Shown in pieces: positions 37,035-44,497 of a stretch of DNA of 64,000 nucleotides. The position numbers and the translations under genes are program-made. Positions within the stretch are counted from its first letter, which is position 1. Every line of letters starts with the position of its first letter. Below the pieces are notes generated by a model, which saw nothing but the letters and a program-made list of their open reading frames with translations, searched no databases and was not told the DNA's origin. Source of the DNA: Streptomyces sp. MJM8645 (GTDB taxonomy: Bacteria > Actinomycetota > Actinomycetes > Streptomycetales > Streptomycetaceae); the NCBI RefSeq assembly GCF_001625365.1, contig NZ_LJJF01000001.1, positions 3,232,501 to 3,296,500 on the forward strand, written 5' to 3'.

Positions 37035-38519
37035 GTGAACATCGACCACCTGAACCAGCTCCTCCTCGAGTTCTCCGTGATCCTGCTGGTCGCGGTGGTC
37101 GCCGTGCGGATATCCACCCGCTCAGGGCTACCGAGCCTGCTGATCTACCTCGGGATCGGCGTCGCCCTGGGCCAGAACGGCATCGGCGTCTCCTTCAACA
37201 ACGCCGAGCTGACCCAGGTGCTCGGCTACGCGGCGCTCGTGGTGATCCTCGCCGAGGGCGGCCTCAAGACCAGCTGGCGCGAGGTCAGACCCGTGATGCC
37301 GGCCGCCACCGTGCTCGCCACCGTCGGCGTCGGGGTCAGCGTGTTCGTCACCGCGGCCGGCGCGCACTGGCTGGTCGGCCTGGACTGGCGGACCTCGATG
37401 CTGCTCGGCGCGATCGTCTCCTCCACCGACGCCGCCGCCGTCTTCTCCGTCCTGCGCATGGTCCCGCTGCCGCACCGGCTCACCGGCCTGCTGGAGGCCG
37501 AGTCCGGCTTCAACGACGCGCCCGTGGTCATCCTGGTCGTCGCCTTCGCCACCACCGGCGAGCTGGACTCCTGGTACGTCCTGGTCGGCACGATCATCGC
37601 CGAGCTGGCGATCGGCGCGGCGGTCGGCTTCGCGGTCGGCAAGCTCGGCGCGTACGGGATCAAGCACGTCGCGCTGCCCTCCTCCGGCCTGTACCCGATC
37701 GCCGTGATGGCGCTGACCGTGCTCGCCTACGCGGGCGGCGCGCTGCTGCACGGCTCCGGCTTCCTCGCCGTCTACATCTGCGCGGTGATCCTCGGCAACG
37801 CCAAGCTGCCGCACGGCCCGGCCGTCCGGGGCTTCGCCGACGGCCTGGCCTGGATCGGGCAGATCGGCATGTTCGTGCTGCTCGGCCTGCTCTGCACGCC
37901 CGAGACCATGGGCTCCGCGGTGGTCCCCGCGCTGGTGATCGGCGGCGTGCTGGTCTTCCTGGCCCGGCCGCTGTCCGTGGTGCTGACGCTGACCCCGTTC
38001 AAGGTGCCCGGCCGGGAACAGGCGCTGCTCAGCTGGGCCGGACTGCGCGGGGCGGTGCCCATCGTGCTGGCGACCATCCCGCTGGTGTCGGGCGCGCCGA
38101 AGGCCCAGGACGTCTTCAACATCGTCTTCATCCTGGTCGTCGTCTTCACCCTGCTCCAGGGCCCGACCCTGCCCTGGGTGGCCAAGCAGCTGCGGATCGG
38201 CGAGGGCTCGATGGGCCAGGACCTCGACATCGAGTCCGCCCCGCTGGAGAAGCTGCACGGGCACCTGCTGTCGGTCACGCTCTCCCCCGGCTCCCGGATG
38301 TCCGGCGTGGAGGTCAGCGAGCTGCGGCTGCCCAAGGGGGCCGCCGTCACCCTGGTGGTGCGGGAGGGCAGCTCCTTCGTGCCGGACAAGGCGACGGTGC
38401 TGCGCGGCGGGGACGAGCTGCTGGTGGTCACCACCGACGAGGTCGGCGAGGCGGCCGAGCGGCGGCTGCGGGCCGTGGACAAGGGCGGCAAGCTCGCGGG
38501 GTGGCTGCACGGGCGGTGA
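37035..38519 (+). CDS. K+/H+ or Na+/H+ antiporter (CPA family) with C-terminal TrkA-C domain
   Basis: The 494-residue protein has about 12-13 helices and the cation:proton antiporter core. GAIVSSTDAAAVFSVL carries the conserved S/T-D pair, LLEAESGFNDAPVVILV carries the ion-binding Asn-Asp, and SWAGLRGAVPIVLATIPL is the conserved late Arg-containing helix. The C-terminal approximately 95 residues form a TrkA-C/RCK_C domain (SVTLSPGSRMSGVEVSELRLPKG), which senses nucleotides or c-di-AMP in related K+/H+ antiporters (CvrA/NhaP2). GTG 37035 has a well-spaced site. It probably controls K+ and cytoplasmic pH. Confidence 0.9.
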   Translation: MNIDHLNQLLLEFSVILLVAVVAVRISTRSGLPSLLIYLGIGVALGQNGIGVSFNNAELTQVLGYAALVVILAEGGLKTSWREVRPVMPAATVLATVGVGVSVFVTAAGAHWLVGLDWRTSMLLGAIVSSTDAAAVFSVLRMVPLPHRLTGLLEAESGFNDAPVVILVVAFATTGELDSWYVLVGTIIAELAIGAAVGFAVGKLGAYGIKHVALPSSGLYPIAVMALTVLAYAGGALLHGSGFLAVYICAVILGNAKLPHGPAVRGFADGLAWIGQIGMFVLLGLLCTPETMGSAVVPALVIGGVLVFLARPLSVVLTLTPFKVPGREQALLSWAGLRGAVPIVLATIPLVSGAPKAQDVFNIVFILVVVFTLLQGPTLPWVAKQLRIGEGSMGQDLDIESAPLEKLHGHLLSVTLSPGSRMSGVEVSELRLPKGAAVTLVVREGSSFVPDKATVLRGGDELLVVTTDEVGEAAERRLRAVDKGGKLAGWLHGR

Positions 38520-38632
38520 GCCCGGCGGGTGGGCGGCGGGTGGTGACCGGAAGACCGGAAGGCCTCACCCGCTGTTCACCTTCGATGGGCAGGACAATTT
38601 TGGACGTGCCTTGTAGTCTGGGGATCCGCGCG

Positions 38633-38657
38633 ACATCTACGCGCGTATATGTATGAT
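38633..38657 (+). promoter_or_regulatory. candidate operator palindrome overlapping a -10 box
   Basis: A 20-bp near-perfect palindrome (ACATCTACGCGCGTATATGT, 38633-38652; one mismatched pair) abuts a strong -10, TATGAT (38652-38657). It lies in the 328-base gap upstream of the MFS gene (38520-38847), which otherwise holds nothing I can identify. The arrangement suggests a repressor site (TetR or GntR size). No regulator gene is adjacent. Confidence 0.55.
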
Positions 38658-38847
38658 GGTCAGATCACACCCAGCATCTGCCTGAAGCAGAGTTGGCGCG
38701 ACCGTTCGGCGGCCGCGGTCCGGACCTCGGCCACCACGCCGGTCCGGCCCGGTATCTACCCCGGTCGACGCGCGAGAGGACGACTCTCGGCGCCGTCGGG
38801 GCCACCCCATGCCCTGCCGCGCTACCAGGCAGCAGGAAGGACCGACC

Positions 38848-40239
38848 GTGACGGCCCGCCGAACGGTCGACGACCCCGCGGACACCGCGACCCCGCGTGA
38901 CACCGCCAACGCCACCCCCGCCGACGGCACCGCCGATGCCGTCGACGCCCCCGCCCCCGTGCGGGTCGGGTACGGCGCACTGCTGCGCACGCCCGGCGCC
39001 TGGACGTTCCTGGCACCGGCATTCCTCGCGCGGCTGCCGTACGCGATGCTCAGCATGGGCATCCTGCTGCTCGTCAAGGACACCCACGGCTCGTACGGCA
39101 CCGCGAGCACCGTCGCGGCCGTCGCCGCCGTCGCCCAGGCCCTGATCGGCCCGCAGACCGGCCGGCTCGCCGACCGGTACGGCCAGACCGCCGTCCTCGT
39201 CCCGACCGTCGTGGTGCACGCCGCCTCGGTCGGCGCGCTGATCGCGCTGGCGCTCGGCCACGCACCGGCCTGGAGCCTGTTCCTGGCCGCCGTCCCGGCC
39301 GGCGCGAGCGTTCCGCAGATCGGCGCCATGGTCCGGGCCCGCTGGATCGCCGAGTTCACCGCGGACGGCGCGTCCGCCTCGTCCGCGGCCAAGGTGGGCA
39401 CCGCGTTCGCCTTCGAGTCCGTGACGGACGAGTTCACCTTCGTGATCGGCCCGATCCTGGCCACCGCCGTCGCCACCACGGTCAGCCCCTCGGCCGGGCT
39501 GATCGCCGAGGCCACGCTGACCCTCGTCGGCGGCCTGGCCTTCGCCGCCCAGCGGCGCACCGCGCCCGCCCGGGCACTGCCCCAGCCCGGCGTGCGACGC
39601 GCCTCCGCGCTCGCCTCCCCCGGCGTCCGGCTGCTGGCCGGGGCCTTCCTCGGGGTGGGCGCCGTGTTCGGCGGCATGCAGGTCTCGGTGAACGCCTTCG
39701 CCGACTCGGTCGGGCAGCACGGCGCCGCCGGCACCGTGTACGGGATCTTCGCCGGCGGCTCGATGGTGGCCGGCGTGCTGTACGGCGTGATCGCCTGGCG
39801 GCGGTCCGTGCAGCAGCGGATGGTCATGAGCTACGCCCTGCTGGTGCTGGGCTGCTCCACGCTGTGGGCGATGCCCAACCTGGTCGCGCTCGCCGTCGCC
39901 GGACTGGTCTGCGGCCTGGCCATCGCGCCGACCCTGATCAGCGGCTACACCCTGGTCGAGACGCTCGTCGCGGACGGCGCCAAGACCGAGGCGTTCACCT
40001 GGCTGACCGGCGCCATCGGCCTCGGCCTGGCGGTCGGCCAGATGATCGCCGGGCAGCTGATCGACGGCCACGGGCCGTCCAGCGGGTTCCTGGTGCCGGT
40101 GGCCGGCGCCGGCCTGGGCCTGATCGCGCTGGTGTCGCTGCGGCACCTGCTGACCGCACCGGGCGGGCCTGGTCAGGTCGTCGCGGCCGCACCGGAGCTC
40201 GGCGCCGCGGCGCAGCTGGTGGGCGCGGCCAAGGGCTGA
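38848..40239 (+). CDS. MFS transporter, drug-efflux type
   Basis: The 463-residue protein begins with a disordered Asp/Ala/Thr/Pro-rich stretch of about 45 residues and then has 12 hydrophobic helices. The cytoplasmic loop between helices 2 and 3 reads GPQTGRLADRYGQTAVL, the MFS signature (G-x-x-x-D-R-x-G-R/Q). GAMVRARWIAEF and a second-half GPSSGFLVPV follow. The GTG at 38848 has AGGAAGG upstream, better than ATG 38809. The substrate is unknown. The upstream palindrome implies regulated expression. Confidence 0.88.
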   Translation: MTARRTVDDPADTATPRDTANATPADGTADAVDAPAPVRVGYGALLRTPGAWTFLAPAFLARLPYAMLSMGILLLVKDTHGSYGTASTVAAVAAVAQALIGPQTGRLADRYGQTAVLVPTVVVHAASVGALIALALGHAPAWSLFLAAVPAGASVPQIGAMVRARWIAEFTADGASASSAAKVGTAFAFESVTDEFTFVIGPILATAVATTVSPSAGLIAEATLTLVGGLAFAAQRRTAPARALPQPGVRRASALASPGVRLLAGAFLGVGAVFGGMQVSVNAFADSVGQHGAAGTVYGIFAGGSMVAGVLYGVIAWRRSVQQRMVMSYALLVLGCSTLWAMPNLVALAVAGLVCGLAIAPTLISGYTLVETLVADGAKTEAFTWLTGAIGLGLAVGQMIAGQLIDGHGPSSGFLVPVAGAGLGLIALVSLRHLLTAPGGPGQVVAAAPELGAAAQLVGAAKG

Positions 40240-40394
40240 GCGGGCACGCGGTGGCGCACCGCGCGAAGCCGTGGGCGGCGCGCGGTGGAAGCCGCGCGGA
40301 GCCGCGGTGGAGAAGTGTGCGCGGCTCGGCCACGGCTCATCTCACATCGGAGTCGCTGGACTGATTCAGCGGAATGCCGCATCATTGACCATCG

Positions 40395-40421
40395 TTAGCA
40401 CTCATCAGGCGAGAGTGCCAG
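40395..40421 (+). promoter_or_regulatory. CIRCE-like element (HrcA operator)
   Basis: TTAGCACTC (40395-40403), nine spacer bases and GAGTGCCAG (40413-40421) match the CIRCE consensus TTAGCACTC-N9-GAGTGCTAA, with a perfect left arm and 7 of 9 in the right arm. It lies 11 bases before the GTG of the FmdB-type gene and just ahead of its GGAGG. HrcA binds such elements to repress heat-shock genes. Confidence 0.72.
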
Positions 40422-40432
40422 GAGGAAGACAA

Positions 40433-40765
40433 GTGCCCACGTACCAGTACCAGTGCACCGAGTGCGGCAACGGCCTGGAGGCGGTGCAGAAGTTCACCGA
40501 CGAGGCGCTGACCACGTGCCCCGACTGCCAGGGACGGCTCCGCAAGGTCTTCTCGGCCGTGGGCGTCGTGTTCAAGGGCTCGGGCTTCTACCGCACCGAC
40601 AGCCGCTCGTCCTCCAGCAGCACGGTGGGCGCAGGCTCCTCCGGTAGCTCCTCGGCGGCGTCGTCCGGCTCGACCCCGGCGTCGTCCTCGACGTCGTCGA
40701 CGTCCTCGTCCTCCGGTTCTTCGAGCTCTTCCAGCTCCTCCAGCCCGGCTCCGGCCGCGAGCTGA
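40433..40765 (+). CDS. FmdB family zinc-ribbon protein with polyserine tail
   Basis: The 110-residue protein starts VPTYQYQCTECGNGLEAVQKF…CPDC, giving two CxxC pairs (Cys8/Cys11 and Cys32/Cys35 region) that form the zinc ribbon of FmdB/CxxC_CXXC_SSSS proteins. A KGSGFYRTD motif follows. The last 50 residues are almost all Ser with Ala/Gly/Thr, as the family name implies but long here. The role is unknown; a regulatory or chaperone-like role has been proposed for relatives. GTG 40433 has GGAGG 7 bases upstream. A CIRCE-like element precedes it. Confidence 0.92.
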   Translation: MPTYQYQCTECGNGLEAVQKFTDEALTTCPDCQGRLRKVFSAVGVVFKGSGFYRTDSRSSSSSTVGAGSSGSSSAASSGSTPASSSTSSTSSSSGSSSSSSSSSPAPAAS

Positions 40766-40796
40766 CCTCGGCGCCGGACGCACACAGCGCATCGAC

Positions 40797-40837
40797 AAGG
40801 CCCGCCACCCCGCGTTCTCCGCGGGGCGGCGGGCCTT
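40797..40837. terminator. terminator of the FmdB-type gene
   Basis: An 18-bp stem, AAGGCCCGCCACCCCGCG (40797-40814) with 40820-40837, has one mismatch and a 5-base loop ending in TT. It lies 31 bases after the stop. Confidence 0.88.
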
Positions 40838-41044
40838 CGTCGTCCCTGCTCGCTGTCACCACCCGCCGCCCCGGTTCGTCAGCCCCGGCGGGCCGGATGC
40901 ACTCGTGCGGGTGTACGAATTCATCCACAGGGCCCGAGTTGTCCACAGGCTGCGGATAACGGCTTTCCGGGGCGGGGCGCGGCGCACATCGTAGGGGTCG
41001 CCGGAGAACGACCGGCCCGCACAGGGGCGGCCCCCACGACCTCG

Positions 41045-41326
41045 GTGGTGACCATGACGACGATGAGCCTCTCCGTACCGCTGCCCGCACCCGCCGTACC
41101 GCCCCGGCGGGAGGTGCCGTGCTTCCCGCCGATCCGGCGCGGGGCCGGCGGGTGGCACCGCTGGCGGCACGCCGTACGGCGCCGGGCCGGGGTGCCCGCG
41201 CTGGTGCTGCTCGCGGTGGCCGCGGCGCTCGCGGTCGGGCCCGCACGGGCCGGGCTGCCGTCGCCGCCGGGCGGCCCGGTGAGCCGGACGGGTTGCCAAT
41301 CCGGTCCGACGGAAGATCACCCGTAA
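41045..41326 (+). pseudogene. probable remnant of a CpaB/RcpC-type SAF-domain protein
   Basis: An open frame of up to 93 residues (candidate starts GTG 41045, ATG 41054, ATG 41063) encodes a Pro/Arg-rich basic N-terminus. One hydrophobic helix follows (about residues 51-70, LVLLAVAAALAVG), then about 20 extracytoplasmic residues before the stop. In many streptomycetes the space between the fmdB-type gene and mscL holds a gene with this N-terminus followed by a SAF domain. Here the rest is missing. I infer a truncated remnant; a small membrane peptide gene is also possible. No clear ribosome site is present. Confidence 0.4.
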
Positions 41327-41356
41327 CCGGGCAACGACTTCGTCGTTCACGGCGGC

Positions 41357-41776
41357 ATGAAAGGCTTCAAGGAATTCCTGCTGCGTGGAAACGTCGTCGA
41401 ACTCGCCGTCGCCGTCGTCATCGGCGCGGCCTTCACCAACATCGTCAACGCCTTCGTCAAGGGCGTCATCAATCCGATCGTCGGCGTCTTCGGAACGAAG
41501 GACCTGGCGTCCTACAGCTCCTGCCTCAAGGGGCCCTGCGAGCTGAACGCCACCGGCGAGGTCACGTCCGGGATCCTCATCCTGTGGGGATCGGTGCTCA
41601 GCGCCCTGCTGCAGTTCCTGATCACGGCGGCCGTCGTCTACTTCGTCCTGATCGTGCCCATGAACAGGCTGGCCGCCAGGCGGAAGAGCACCGCCGAGAC
41701 GCTGGCGGAGGCCGAGGCCAAGGAGGTCCAACTGCTCACCGAGATCCGCGACGCGCTGGTCGCCCCGCAGCGCTGA
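41357..41776 (+). CDS. mscL: large-conductance mechanosensitive channel
   Basis: MscL opens a large pore under hypo-osmotic stress. The 139-residue protein starts MKGFKEFLLRGNVVELAVAVVIGAAFTNIV, containing the amphipathic S1 helix and the TM1 pore-lining segment. A periplasmic loop with two cysteines (SSCLKGPCEL) follows, then TM2 (FLITAAVVYFVLIVPMN) and a C-terminal helical bundle rich in Glu/Ala. ATG 41357 has almost no ribosome site; a 6-bp hairpin (AACGAC/GTCGTT, 41333-41347) lies just before it. It overlaps nothing and is convergent with the small gene at 41787. Confidence 0.95.
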   Translation: MKGFKEFLLRGNVVELAVAVVIGAAFTNIVNAFVKGVINPIVGVFGTKDLASYSSCLKGPCELNATGEVTSGILILWGSVLSALLQFLITAAVVYFVLIVPMNRLAARRKSTAETLAEAEAKEVQLLTEIRDALVAPQR

Positions 41777-41786
41777 GCGCCGCGCC

Positions 41787-42026
41787 TCAGTCCCCGTGGT
41801 GCGGCGGGCGCTGGCTCAGGTACCAGTCCAGCCCCCGCCCACCGCTCTCCCCCGCCCCGGGGCGCTCACCCCAGCCGGTGTCGGTGTCGTCCCGGGACTG
41901 CTGGTCCAGCGGGTCCCGGAAGACCAGCCGGGCCTTCGGCGCCGCCGGCCGCTCCTCCCGTCCCTGCTGCTCCCCCTGTCCCTGCTCCCGCGCCTGCCCC
42001 TGCCCCTGCTCGCTCACCCTGCTCAC
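41787..42026 (-). CDS. small conserved hypothetical actinobacterial protein
   Basis: The frame gives a protein of about 79 residues. It has a Gln/Glu/Gly-rich N-terminal half and a conserved-looking C-terminus: RLVFRDPLDQQSRDDTDTGW, GERPGAGESGG and LDWYLSQRPPHHGD. I recognise this ending from small unannotated Streptomyces proteins. GTG 42026 is preceded by GGGAAGCGGAA; GTG 42017 is an alternative. No membrane or signal segment is present. It lies between mscL and the hrdD terminator, is transcribed toward mscL, and has no assigned function. Confidence 0.65.
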   Translation of the reverse strand: MSRVSEQGQGQAREQGQGEQQGREERPAAPKARLVFRDPLDQQSRDDTDTGWGERPGAGESGGRGLDWYLSQRPPHHGD

Positions 42027-42091
42027 TTCCGCTTCCCGTCGACTGCCGTCCGGATCGTCCTGTCCCTCCAGCCTAAGAGCCCCGTGACACA

Positions 42092-42133
42092 CCCCGGGCC
42101 CTGGTGCGGAGTGCTCCGCACCAGGGCCCGGGG
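42092..42133. terminator. strong terminator after hrdD
   Basis: A perfect 20-bp inverted repeat, CCCCGGGCCCTGGTGCGGAG (42092-42111) with 42114-42133, is separated by only TG, so the loop must include a few stem bases. It lies 34 bases beyond the hrdD stop and upstream of the small gene at 42026. Confidence 0.92.
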
Positions 42134-42166
42134 CGGGGATGGAGCCGCAGGCAGTTGCTCGGGTTC

Positions 42167-43138
42167 TCAGGCGGCCTCGAAGCCCGCGTGGTCGGCGATC
42201 TTCTTCAGCTCGGCCAGCGCGTGCTTCTCGATCTGGCGGATCCGCTCGCGGGTGAGGCCGTGCTGCTTGCCCACCTCGGTGAGGGTGCGCTCGCGGCCGT
42301 CCTCCATCCCGTAGCGGGAGCGGATGATCGAGGCCGTGCGGTCGTCCAGCCGCCCGATCAGGCCGTCCAGCTCCTCGCGGCGGAGCATGACCATCACGGC
42401 GTCCTCGGGGGACGTCGCCCCGGTGTCCTCGACCAGGTCGCCGAACTGGGTCTCGCCCTCGTCGTCGACCGCCATGTTGAGGCTGACCGGGTCGCGGGCC
42501 CAGTCCAGCACGTCCTTGATCCGGGCCTCGGTGGTGTCCAGCTCGGCCGCGATCTCGGCCGGCTCGGCCTCCCGGCCCAGCTCCTTGGACTTCTCCCGCT
42601 GCACCCGCCGGATCCGCCCCAGCTCCTCGACCAGGTGCACGGGCAGCCGGATGGTGCGGGACTGGTCGGCGATCGACCGGGTGATCGCCTGCCGGATCCA
42701 CCAGGTGGCATAGGTGGAGAACTTGAAACCCTTGGCGTAGTCGAACTTCTCGACGGCGCGCACCAGGCCGGCGTTGCCCTCCTGGATGAGGTCCAGCAGC
42801 GGAAGGCCGCTGCGCGGGTACCGGCGGGCGACCGCCACCACGAGCCGGAGGTTCGAGCGGATGAAGACGTCCTTGGCGCGCTCGGCGTCCTCGGCTATCG
42901 CCTCCAGTTCCTCGCGCTTCACGCCGTCGGGGAACACGCCCTGCTCCAGCAGGTGCTGGGCGTACACGCCGGCCTCGATCCGCAGTGAGAGCTCGACCTC
43001 CTCGGCGGCATCGAGCAGGGGTGTCCTGGCGATCTCGTCGAGGTACATACCGACCAGGTCGCGGTCGGCCTCAAGGTTGGTCGGGCGGGCCGCGCGAGTC
43101 CGGTCGGCCCTGTCGCGAACGACGGCACGGGTGGCCAT
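42167..43138 (-). CDS. hrdD: group 2 principal-like sigma factor HrdD
   Basis: HrdD is an RNA polymerase sigma-70 paralogue, not essential in S. coelicolor. The 323-residue protein lacks region 1.1 and contains region 1.2 (DRDLVGMYLDEIARTPLLDA) and regions 2.1-2.4 (VFIRSNLRLVVAVARRYPRSG, STYATWWIRQAITRSIADQ). Region 3 and region 4.2 (ERTLTEVGKQHGLTRERIRQIEKHAL) complete it. The N-terminus MATRAVVRDRAD and overall sequence closely follow S. coelicolor HrdD (SCO3202). ATG 43138 has AAAGGGAG 6 bases upstream. A sigma-R-type promoter lies upstream. Confidence 0.94.
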   Translation of the reverse strand: MATRAVVRDRADRTRAARPTNLEADRDLVGMYLDEIARTPLLDAAEEVELSLRIEAGVYAQHLLEQGVFPDGVKREELEAIAEDAERAKDVFIRSNLRLVVAVARRYPRSGLPLLDLIQEGNAGLVRAVEKFDYAKGFKFSTYATWWIRQAITRSIADQSRTIRLPVHLVEELGRIRRVQREKSKELGREAEPAEIAAELDTTEARIKDVLDWARDPVSLNMAVDDEGETQFGDLVEDTGATSPEDAVMVMLRREELDGLIGRLDDRTASIIRSRYGMEDGRERTLTEVGKQHGLTRERIRQIEKHALAELKKIADHAGFEAA

Positions 43139-43590
43139 GCTTGCTCCCTTTGCTGGAATTGCCGAGGTCTGCCTGCCTGCCCCCCGAGAGGGCAAGAAAT
43201 GCGGGCCCCGCGGGGCTCACACGTAACGATCCAACGAACAGAATCCGGACAACATTCCCAAGTTACTCAGATTCTTCCCCGTGATGCAGTATGCTGCCGG
43301 TTTTCACCCCGGCTATGGACACTAGGTGACCGGTCGAGCACCTTCGGTGTCGTTTTCGCGACTGCTTTTGAGCACTTCCGTCACGCCCCGCACACGCGCC
43401 CGCCGCCCCGCCGGCCGCCGTACAGGGTGAAACCCGCGAACGGGCACGCGCGTTCCCGCGCACCCCCGCCTTCCATCCCCGCCTTCCACTGGCGCCCGCC
43501 CCCGGCGTACGCAGGTTCTCCCCACAAACGATGCCGAATCGCTATCACCCGTGGTCCTGATCGGCCCGGGACACTGGGAAGGTGTCAGCC
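43139..43590. other. 452-bp divergent regulatory region of hrdD and the PAP2 gene
   Basis: No coding region is supported here. The hrdD side holds the sigma-R-type promoter at 43233-43258. The middle (43260-43325) is less GC-rich, with sequences such as CAGTATGC that could serve other promoters. The rest is C-rich. The PAP2 ATG (43591) has GGAAGG 8 bases upstream. No riboswitch is recognised. Confidence 0.5.
43233..43258 (-). promoter_or_regulatory. sigma-R-type promoter of hrdD
   Basis: On the minus strand GGGAAT (core GGAAT 43258-43254) and GTTG (GTT 43235-43233) are separated by exactly 18 bases, matching the sigma-R consensus GGAAT-N18-GTT. Transcription would begin near 43225, about 85 bases before ATG 43138. 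In S. coelicolor hrdDp1 is a known sigma-R target. Confidence 0.85.
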
Positions 43591-44403
43591 ATGCACCTGA
43601 CCAACAGCTCGACCACCGTCACTGCGCGTCACCGTCGCCTCCTGCGGGATTCGGCGCTCGCGGTGGTCTGTGCCGCGCTGTTCGGCCTCCTGGCCGCCCT
43701 GGTGACCCGGCACTGGCATCCGCTGGAACAGCTCGACCAGAGCTGGATCGGCGAACTGCACACCTTCGCCCGGCAGCACCGGATCTGGACCGCCTCGGTG
43801 CAGACGCTCTCCGACATCGGCGGCACGGTCACGATGCGCACCCTGCTCGGCATCGCGGCCGTCTGGCTGTGGCTGATCGGCGCCCGGGTCCTGGCCGGCT
43901 GGGTGGCCGCCCAGACCCTGGTCGGCTGGGGCGGCCAGTGGGCGCTGAAGCTGGCCGTCGGCCGCCAACGCCCCTCCTTCACCGACCCGGTCTCGCACGC
44001 CGGCGGCCCGGCCTTCCCCTCCGGGCACGCCATGGCCTCGGCGATCACCTGCGCGGTGCTGGTCGGCCTGGTCTGGTACCGGGTCCGTCGACGCGGACGG
44101 ATCGCCGCCTGCGCGGTGGCGGCGGCGACGGTGCTGACCATCGGCTGGACCAGGATCGCCCTCGGGGTCCACTGGCCGAGCGACGTGGTCGCCGGCTGGC
44201 TGGCCGCCGGGTTCGTGCTGGGCGCCGTGACCGCCGTCGTCGAACTCTGGCGACCGGGCGCGCTGGCCCGCGACGTACGGCGGGTCAACTGGCGTACCCG
44301 GCCGAGGGTCCAGCGGATCACCGTGCCGTCGGTCCGGTCGCCGCGCGGCACCGATCCGCTGGGCGACGCCGCCACCGACCACCCGGACGAGGCCGTCCAC
44401 TGA
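43591..44403 (+). CDS. PAP2 family membrane phosphatase
   Basis: The 270-residue protein has about five to six helices and all three PAP2 motifs: KLAVGRQRPSF (KxxxxxxRP), FPSGHAMAS (PSGH) and RIALGVHWPSDVVAGW (SRxxxxxHxxxD-like). The active site faces outward. Typical substrates are undecaprenyl pyrophosphate (cell-wall carrier recycling) or phosphatidic acid. ATG 43591 is preferred over GTG 43582 because GGAAGG is well spaced. The C-terminus is basic and cytoplasmic. It is divergent from hrdD. Confidence 0.9.
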   Translation: MHLTNSSTTVTARHRRLLRDSALAVVCAALFGLLAALVTRHWHPLEQLDQSWIGELHTFARQHRIWTASVQTLSDIGGTVTMRTLLGIAAVWLWLIGARVLAGWVAAQTLVGWGGQWALKLAVGRQRPSFTDPVSHAGGPAFPSGHAMASAITCAVLVGLVWYRVRRRGRIAACAVAAATVLTIGWTRIALGVHWPSDVVAGWLAAGFVLGAVTAVVELWRPGALARDVRRVNWRTRPRVQRITVPSVRSPRGTDPLGDAATDHPDEAVH

Positions 44404-44484
44404 GACCACCGACATCCGCGTACGGTCGTCCGGGGCCGCCCAGGGCCGGTACAGGGCCGTCCGGGGCTGCCCGAAGCCGTCCGC

Positions 44485-44497
44485 TAGCGTGACGGCC
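44485..44497 (+). promoter_or_regulatory. leaderless promoter for the carbon-nitrogen hydrolase gene
   Basis: TAGCGT (44485-44490) is followed by 7 bases and ATG 44498, with no ribosome site. The spacing supports a leaderless start and argues against GTG 44489, which lies inside the -10 box. Confidence 0.55.

Noticed and set aside
38649..38900. 83-codon frame starting at the MFS promoter as a leader peptide
   Set aside because: It starts in the candidate -10 box, has no ribosome site and runs into the MFS gene in another frame.
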